Assembly: GCF_025558585.1 (NCBI RefSeq)
Contig: NZ_CP094723.1
Coordinates: forward strand, 558,001 to 622,000
Source of the DNA: Staphylococcus sp. IVB6214
Lineage (GTDB): Bacteria; Bacillota; Bacilli; Staphylococcales; Staphylococcaceae
Length of the DNA: 64,000 nt
Reading direction: 5' to 3'
The notes below the pieces were generated by a model. It ran no database searches. It was not told where the DNA came from and saw only the letters and a list, made by a program, of their open reading frames with translations. Shown here in pieces: positions 59,145 to 64,000 of this stretch (positions within the stretch are counted from its first letter, which is position 1; every line of letters begins with the position of its first letter). Both the position numbers and the translations under genes were made by a program.

Positions 59145-59540
59145 ATGGTAACATTATTTACTTCACCAAGTTGCACATCTTGCCGTAAAGCGAAAGCATG
59201 GTTACAAGAACATGACATTCCGTATACGGAGCGAAATATTTTCTCTGAGCATTTAACATTAGATGAAATCAAAGAGATTCTAAAAATGACTGAAGATGGA
59301 ACAGATGAGATTATCTCAACACGTTCAAAAACTTATCAAAAGTTGAATGTTGATATTGATTCATTACCACTTCAAGATTTATACACAATCATTCAAGATA
59401 ACCCAGGTATCTTACGTCGTCCAATCATCCTAGACGAGAAGAGATTACAAGTTGGTTACAACGAAGATGAAATTCGCCGTTTCCTACCACGCAAAGTGCG
59501 TACGTTCCAATTGCTTGAAGCACAACGTATGGTAGATTAA
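59145..59540 (+). CDS. spxA: Global stress regulator Spx
   Basis: 131 residues, ArsC-like fold. The redox switch CTSC (Cys10, Cys13) and the RNA-polymerase alpha-contacting region with Arg92-type [23 protein letters not shown] are present. Spx reprograms transcription in disulfide stress and is degraded by ClpXP with YjbH. GTG 59136 is in frame, but ATG 59145 is better placed after GGAGAG. Its neighbour mecA is also a proteolysis factor. Confidence 0.95.
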   Translation: MVTLFTSPSCTSCRKAKAWLQEHDIPYTERNIFSEHLTLDEIKEILKMTEDGTDEIISTRSKTYQKLNVDIDSLPLQDLYTIIQDNPGILRRPIILDEKRLQVGYNEDEIRRFLPRKVRTFQLLEAQRMVD

Positions 59541-59613
59541 CACAATTTTGAAGACACTTTTTTAATTTAAATATCTGACTGTTCATGGTTGATTGCGTCC
59601 GTGAATAGACACG

Positions 59614-59645
59614 AAACAGTGCGTCGCATGCGTGCTGTTTTTTTG
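59614..59645 (+). terminator. Terminator after spxA
   Basis: AAACAGTGCG and CGTGCTGTTT arms (with G-U pairs) around TCGCATG, followed by TTTTTT. Confidence 0.75.
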
Positions 59646-59852
59646 TATCTTTTTTTATAAAGTACAGGGTTTTAAGGTGATGTTTCTATGGATGAACACA
59701 CAAGCATTATCATTTAGAAAAATATTCAATATGTTATAATAAAGATGTAAAAATGAGTAACATAAATAAGCAGTAAACAAAAAAATTGTATTTTTGAAGT
59801 TGATTTCATACAATAGGTATACTATTCATCAACTGTAAGGGAGTGTGATGAT
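59646..59852 (+). promoter_or_regulatory. Upstream region of mecA with two possible promoters
   Basis: One candidate is TTTAGA, 16 bp, TATAAT (about 59715-59742); another is TTGAAG, 18 bp, TATACT (about 59796-59825). No ORF in between. Confidence 0.4.
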
Positions 59853-60560
59853 ATGAGAATAGAGCGCATTGATGATATGACTGTTAAATTATTTATCACA
59901 TATACGGATATTGAGGCACGTGGCTTCAGAAGAGAAGATTTGTGGACGAATCGTAAACGCGGAGAAGAGTTCTTCTGGTCAGTCATGGAAGAAGTTAATG
60001 AAGAAGAAGATTTTGTTGTCGAAGGTCCGTTATGGATTCAAGTTCATGCTTTTGAAAAAGGTGTGGAAGTGACGATTTCAAAATCTAAAAATGAATCAGA
60101 GATGGAAATGTCAGAGGACATGAATGCCTTTGAAGAAATCGATAATCATTTAAGTGATCTTTTATCACAGTCATTCAAAGAGCATGATGGTGCTGAATCA
60201 CAAAATCATGCGACAAAGAAAGAACAAAAAGCACAAAGAAGTGTATCAAGTGGCAATGTACCATTAGCACCAACAGCTGTTTTCAAATTTGATGATTTGG
60301 AGTCGGTGATTACTTATGCACATCGTCATAATCAACAATTAACACAGTTTGAAGACTTGTTGTACATGTTGGATCAACAATACTATTATGTTGTTCATTT
60401 TGATGCACGTGTGACAGAAGATGAAATTCACGACTTTTACAGTCAAATGTTAGAATTTGCATCATTGAGTGACAAAACAGAAGTATATCTGAATGATTAC
60501 GGTAAAATTGTGATGAGTTATAACGTAACAGAGCAAGTGAAACGTTATTTCACATTATAA
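59853..60560 (+). CDS. mecA: Adaptor protein MecA for ClpCP
   Basis: 235 residues. N-terminal substrate-binding domain (residues 1-85: MRIERIDDMTVKLFITYTDIEARGF), an acidic linker, and a C-terminal ClpC-binding domain (from about 140: FKFDDLESVITYAHR). Brings substrates to ClpC for degradation. This is not the methicillin-resistance gene of the same name. GGGAG site ahead of ATG 59853. Confidence 0.94.
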   Translation: MRIERIDDMTVKLFITYTDIEARGFRREDLWTNRKRGEEFFWSVMEEVNEEEDFVVEGPLWIQVHAFEKGVEVTISKSKNESEMEMSEDMNAFEEIDNHLSDLLSQSFKEHDGAESQNHATKKEQKAQRSVSSGNVPLAPTAVFKFDDLESVITYAHRHNQQLTQFEDLLYMLDQQYYYVVHFDARVTEDEIHDFYSQMLEFASLSDKTEVYLNDYGKIVMSYNVTEQVKRYFTL

Positions 60561-60574
60561 ATATCATAAGAACT

Positions 60575-60621
60575 AGCACATTGCAGGCCACTTTTATCAA
60601 AGTGCGGCAGTGTGCTTTTTA
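60575..60621 (+). terminator. Terminator after mecA
   Basis: AGCACA/TGTGCT outer arms and CACTTT/AAAGTG inner arms, followed by TTTTTATTT. Confidence 0.8.
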
Positions 60622-60694
60622 TTTGTGTAAAGTGTGAATCAATCATAAGAAGTAAATGACCGGACATAAGCGTGTTATAAGTTGAGGTGATTGA

Positions 60695-61654
60695 ATGTTA
60701 ATAGCTTATAACGAAAAGCAAGAACGTGTGCTAGCACGCAATGCGTTGAGAGACGCATTGTATTTTTGTCCTATCTGTCATGAACAACTGATATTAAAGC
60801 AAGGCAATAAAAACATCGCACATTTTGCACATGGACGTCAATGTGCGCACCATTCCAGTGGAGAGACTTTATTACATTATAAGTTAAAATTATTGCTATT
60901 TCATATACTGTCAAATTATTATAATGATGTACAACTCGAACCATATTTGTCGGGCATCCAACAAATACCAGATATTGTAGTGGGTGACAACGCAATCGAA
61001 GTACAGTTGAGTCCTTTGCCAGTTCAACAGATGCGTAAAAGAACAGAAGGATTGCAGTGTGCCGGTTATCGTGTTACATGGCTAACAACATTACCAAAAT
61101 ATCGTCAAGGTATTTATCATTTGAACCAACTACAACAGAGTTGCATCGACCCAGTACATTGCGTGATGTATGGGATTCATCCGATTAACTATCGATTATA
61201 TCGTTTGAACAACATGATGAGTCTTACAGCCCGTCATTTTCATGCGGATTGTGAGCCAATTGCCTATGAACAACTACTTGCAGACGATGCACGAAGTTGT
61301 GTAGGTATGACAACGGTGCGCAAACTGGCAACAGCACGTATCATACAATATGTTATACAATGCCGTCGCAAAAAAAGTGTCCATGATCCAGTGTTGTCGC
61401 TGATCTATCAGATGAAATTAACAGAAGCGCAAGTCATTCAGTTGACAGGGTTTATATTTCCAGAACAAATTCATGTGCATACGCATCCGGTGTTATGGCA
61501 GTTAAAAGTATTTGCTGCTTTGAGATATCAACATGACCCTTATCATGCACTTGCACATTGTATTAAACTGCGTCAATTCGCAACAAGAACCTATTCATCG
61601 CGGGCTATCATTGAACAATTAGTAGAGCGATATAGGAAAATCATAAAATTATAA
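60695..61654 (+). CDS. coiA: CoiA family competence protein
   Basis: 319 residues. N-terminal zinc-type element FCPICHEQLILKQGNKNIAHFAH, then a nuclease-like core IPDIVVGDNAIEVQLS (Asp and Glu-x-Gln of a PD-(D/E)XK fold), and a basic helical C-terminal part. CoiA is needed for recombination of incoming DNA in streptococcal transformation; in staphylococci it is conserved beside mecA and pepF. ATG 60695 after a GAGGTGA site. Confidence 0.88.
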   Translation: MLIAYNEKQERVLARNALRDALYFCPICHEQLILKQGNKNIAHFAHGRQCAHHSSGETLLHYKLKLLLFHILSNYYNDVQLEPYLSGIQQIPDIVVGDNAIEVQLSPLPVQQMRKRTEGLQCAGYRVTWLTTLPKYRQGIYHLNQLQQSCIDPVHCVMYGIHPINYRLYRLNNMMSLTARHFHADCEPIAYEQLLADDARSCVGMTTVRKLATARIIQYVIQCRRKKSVHDPVLSLIYQMKLTEAQVIQLTGFIFPEQIHVHTHPVLWQLKVFAALRYQHDPYHALAHCIKLRQFATRTYSSRAIIEQLVERYRKIIKL

Positions 61655-61737
61655 GAAAATTATGTCTATTTTTTGACAAAAATAAACTTAGAATGAGAAA
61701 ATAGTATAAATCATCTCATAAATCAAGGAGGAAAAGT

Positions 61738-63549
61738 ATGACGAATCAAAGATCGCGTGCAGAACAAGAACAAAAATTTCCACAACACACATGGGATTTA
61801 ACAACGATTTTTAAAGATGATGCGGCTTGGGAAGCGGCCTATGATCAGGTAGCAAACCGTATCGGGGAGGAAGAAAAATTCAAAGGACATCTCGGTGATG
61901 ATGCAGAAACTCTGTATGCGGCACTGCAATTGCAAGATGAAATTGAAGCGGACTTAGGCGCTGTCTATGTTTATTCACATTTAAAACAAGACCAAGATAC
62001 AGCGAATGATCACTATACTGGATTAGAATCACGTGCGCATCAATTAATCATTCGATTCAGTTCGGCGTGGAGCTTCTTAGTTCCCGAGTTGTTACAAATT
62101 GAAGAAGAGAAGATTCAATCATTTTTAGCATCACATGAAGGGTTAAAACATTATGCTTTTGCACTTGAAATGATTAATCATAAACGTCCGCATGTCTTAG
62201 ATGCAGATAAAGAAAAATTGTTGACGGAAGCACAAGATGCACTATCAACATCAAGTAATGTATTTAGTATGTTCGATAATGCCGACTTAACATTTGAAGA
62301 TGTGACAGATAAAGATGGAAACAAACATCCATTAACTCAAGGAACATTCATCAAATATCTAGAGTCAGATGATCGTCAATTACGTCAGTCAGCATATGAG
62401 AATGTTTATAAAGCATATGGTGCATATAATAATACTTTAAGTGCTACTCTAGCTGGAGAAGTGAAAAAGCATGTTTTTAATGCACGTTCTCATAACTATA
62501 AAACAGCTCGTGAGCAGGCACTGAGCAACAACTACATACCAGAAGCGGTATACGATAATCTTGTTAAAACGGTCCACAAATACTTACCATTACTTCACAG
62601 ATATACCGAATTACGCAAGAAGTTATTAGGTATTGATGATTTGAAAATGTACGATATGTATACACCGCTTGTGAAGGATATTAAGTTTGATATGCCGTAT
62701 GACGAAGCAGTTGAATGGATGTTAAAAGGATTAGCACCAATGGGTGAAAACTACTTGAATGTCATCAAAGAAGGTTTGGATAATGGTTGGGTAGATGTCT
62801 ATGAAAATAAAGGGAAGCGTTCAGGTGCGTACTCTTCAGGTTCTCATCAAACAAATCCATTTATCTTGTTGAACTGGTCAGACACCGTTTCAGATTTGTT
62901 TACATTGGTACATGAATTTGGTCACTCAGCGCATAGCTATTTCAGTAGAGAAAACCAATCATCAACATACAGTGGCTATTCGATCTTCGTAGCTGAAGTT
63001 GCTTCAACATGTAACGAAGCATTATTAAGTCATTATATGGAGCAACATCTTGACGATAAACGTCGCTTATTGTTATTGAACCAAGAGTTAGAGCGCTTCA
63101 GAGCAACGTTATTCCGACAAACAATGTTTGCAGAATTTGAACACAAAATTCATGCGATTGAAGAAGCAGGGGAGCCTTTAACTGCACAACGTATGAACCA
63201 AGAATATGCGCAATTAAATCGTCAATACTTTGGTGATGTCGTAGAAACAGATGACTTTATCAGTAAAGAGTGGTCACGTATTCCACACTTCTATATGAAT
63301 TATTATGTTTACCAATATGCGACAGGGTATAGTGCAGCTCAAAGTTTAAGCCATCAAATCTTAACAGAAGGTGAGCCGGCAGTAGAGAGATACATCAATG
63401 AGTTCTTGAAAAAAGGTAGCTCAAATTACCCAATTGAACTACTGAAAAATGCTGGTGTGGATATGACAACACCACAACCAATTGAAGATGCATTGCATGT
63501 ATTTGAACAAAAATTAGACGCATTTGAAGCACTTATGGAATCATTATAA
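61738..63549 (+). CDS. pepF: Oligoendopeptidase F
   Basis: 603 residues, M3B metallopeptidase, cytoplasmic. Zinc site LVHEFGHSAHS near residue 390 with the downstream Glu in FVAEVASTCNEALL. Cleaves peptides of about 7-17 residues, consistent with processing of peptides imported by Opp. Strong AAGGAGG site before ATG 61738. Followed by RsaE. Confidence 0.95.
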   Translation: MTNQRSRAEQEQKFPQHTWDLTTIFKDDAAWEAAYDQVANRIGEEEKFKGHLGDDAETLYAALQLQDEIEADLGAVYVYSHLKQDQDTANDHYTGLESRAHQLIIRFSSAWSFLVPELLQIEEEKIQSFLASHEGLKHYAFALEMINHKRPHVLDADKEKLLTEAQDALSTSSNVFSMFDNADLTFEDVTDKDGNKHPLTQGTFIKYLESDDRQLRQSAYENVYKAYGAYNNTLSATLAGEVKKHVFNARSHNYKTAREQALSNNYIPEAVYDNLVKTVHKYLPLLHRYTELRKKLLGIDDLKMYDMYTPLVKDIKFDMPYDEAVEWMLKGLAPMGENYLNVIKEGLDNGWVDVYENKGKRSGAYSSGSHQTNPFILLNWSDTVSDLFTLVHEFGHSAHSYFSRENQSSTYSGYSIFVAEVASTCNEALLSHYMEQHLDDKRRLLLLNQELERFRATLFRQTMFAEFEHKIHAIEEAGEPLTAQRMNQEYAQLNRQYFGDVVETDDFISKEWSRIPHFYMNYYVYQYATGYSAAQSLSHQILTEGEPAVERYINEFLKKGSSNYPIELLKNAGVDMTTPQPIEDALHVFEQKLDAFEALMESL

Positions 63550-63609
63550 AATGAATTCGTTTACAATTTGACAGATTTGTGAAAAGTTTAATTTTTGCAA
63601 GTTAAAGGG

Positions 63610-63638
63610 TTGAAACCTTGGTATGAGCATGATATATT
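63610..63638 (+). promoter_or_regulatory. Promoter of RsaE
   Basis: TTGAAA (63610-63615), exactly 17 bp, TATATT (63633-63638), placing the start at about 63645-63647. A TTGTGAAA half-site (63574-63581) upstream resembles half of a Rex-type operator. The 11-bp direct repeat TATGAGCATGA (63622-63632 and 63638-63648) surrounds the -10. Confidence 0.65.
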
Positions 63639-63646
63639 ATGAGCAT

Positions 63647-63741
63647 GAAATTAATCACATAACAAACATACCCCTTTGTTTGAAGTGAAAAATTTCTCCC
63701 ATCCCCTTTGTTTAGCGCCGTGTTAGAGCACGGCGTTTTTT
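63647..63741 (+). ncRNA. rsaE: Regulatory small RNA RsaE (RoxS family)
   Basis: About 95 nt directly after pepF, the position of RsaE in S. aureus. It starts GAAATTAATCACATAAC and carries the family's C-rich seed twice: CCCCTTTGTTT at 63671-63681 and TCCCCTTTGTTT at 63702-63713, ending in a terminator. RsaE pairs with ribosome sites through these motifs and reduces translation of TCA-cycle, arginine-catabolic and peptide-transport genes. In this window both seeds match the oppB leader over 10 nt, rocA over 9 and rocD and oppA over 8 (second seed). Confidence 0.92.
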
Positions 63742-63742
63742 A
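63715..63742 (+). terminator. Terminator of RsaE
   Basis: CGCCGTG pairs perfectly with CACGGCG around TTAGAG, followed by TTTTTT. Confidence 0.92.
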
Positions 63743-63965
63743 TTCACTTTTATTATTTGTTCTGTGTTCTATACCAAAGTGCCTACTGTTCTTGTAGTTA
63801 ACGAAAAAGAATATTTTTATTGATTATGGATATATAATAATTAAGATAATTCTTTTACGTGAGAGAATTGTAATATGCAGTATTTAATTTATAAAACTTT
63901 TATACATAAGAAACTTTTAATATGATTAAATAGACACATACAATATGAAAGGATAGTGTTTGAAG
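63743..63965. other. AT-rich spacer after RsaE
   Basis: No ORF or repeat stands out up to the possible gene start at 63966. AAGGATAG at 63950-63957 can serve as its ribosome site. Confidence 0.4.
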
Positions 63966-64000
63966 ATGCAATTACGATCAAAACTTAACAAAGTAGTGTT
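63966..64000 (+). CDS. Possible start of a gene cut by the window end
   Basis: ATG 63966 opens MQLRSKLNKVV and stays open to the window edge, behind an AAGGATAG site. Eleven residues are too few to identify it. Confidence 0.35.
   Translation, partial: MQLRSKLNKVV

Noticed and set aside
59853..60560. Methicillin-resistance mecA
   Set aside because: The gene encodes the ClpC adaptor MecA; no penicillin-binding domains and no SCCmec context.

Overview
The window is chromosomal DNA of a low-GC Gram-positive coccus, almost certainly a Staphylococcus. The order pepA / antiporter / mnh operon / ppiB / rocD-gudB / argGH / pgi / spsB / addBA / cdr / sufT / clpB / fabHF / opp / trpS-spxA-mecA-coiA-pepF is the staphylococcal core order, and the proteins match staphylococcal families along their full length. 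rocA lies directly beside rocD and gudB, and argF beside argGH. From memory this differs from S. aureus, where rocA and argF lie elsewhere, so a coagulase-variable animal lineage (intermedius/hyicus-like) is possible; that species guess is inference.

Layout. 1-3.6 kb: tail of a probable NADH dehydrogenase, leucyl aminopeptidase, an NhaC-like antiporter and a hotdog thioesterase. 3.9-9.7 kb (minus strand): the seven-gene Mnh Na+/H+ antiporter operon. 9.8-12.7 kb: kapB, cyclophilin, a MarR regulator, small conserved proteins and an S1-domain stress protein. 13.1-22.7 kb: arginine/glutamate metabolism, with catabolic rocA-rocD-gudB on plus and biosynthetic argF and argGH on minus, with glpQ between. 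22.8-26.4 kb: pgi, type I signal peptidase and a first IS3-family element. 26.6-42.8 kb: AddAB nuclease-helicase, FAH hydrolase, CoA-disulfide reductase, HAD phosphatase, SufT, an OatA-like acyltransferase and ClpB. 42.85-46.7 kb is accessory: decayed coding sequence followed by a lactococcin-972-type bacteriocin locus (secreted peptide, large membrane protein, ABC ATPase). 46.7-50.6 kb: fabH-fabF and a second copy of the same IS. 51.2-57.1 kb: an oligopeptide ABC importer. 57.2-64 kb: DUF4256, trpS, spxA, the MecA adaptor, coiA, pepF and the small RNA RsaE.

Regulation is readable at several promoters. Catabolite-responsive elements sit at the rocA and gudB transcription starts, a CtsR operator at clpB, two FapR-type boxes at fabH, and CodY-like boxes at opp and the S1-domain gene. 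RsaE carries two C-rich motifs perfectly complementary to the oppB ribosome-binding region, with shorter matches at rocA, rocD and oppA. Peptide import, arginine breakdown and the sRNA reported to control them in S. aureus therefore lie within 51 kb.

The least ordinary observations are: (i) both 1268-bp IS copies, each with a 4-bp target duplication, sit inside rho-independent terminator hairpins (spsB and fabF), suggesting a hairpin-targeting IS; and (ii) the lactococcin-972-like locus with its own promoter, a perfect 12-bp palindrome in the leader, an intercistronic hairpin and a graveyard of broken coding sequence upstream. No tRNA, rRNA, CRISPR array or prophage was seen.
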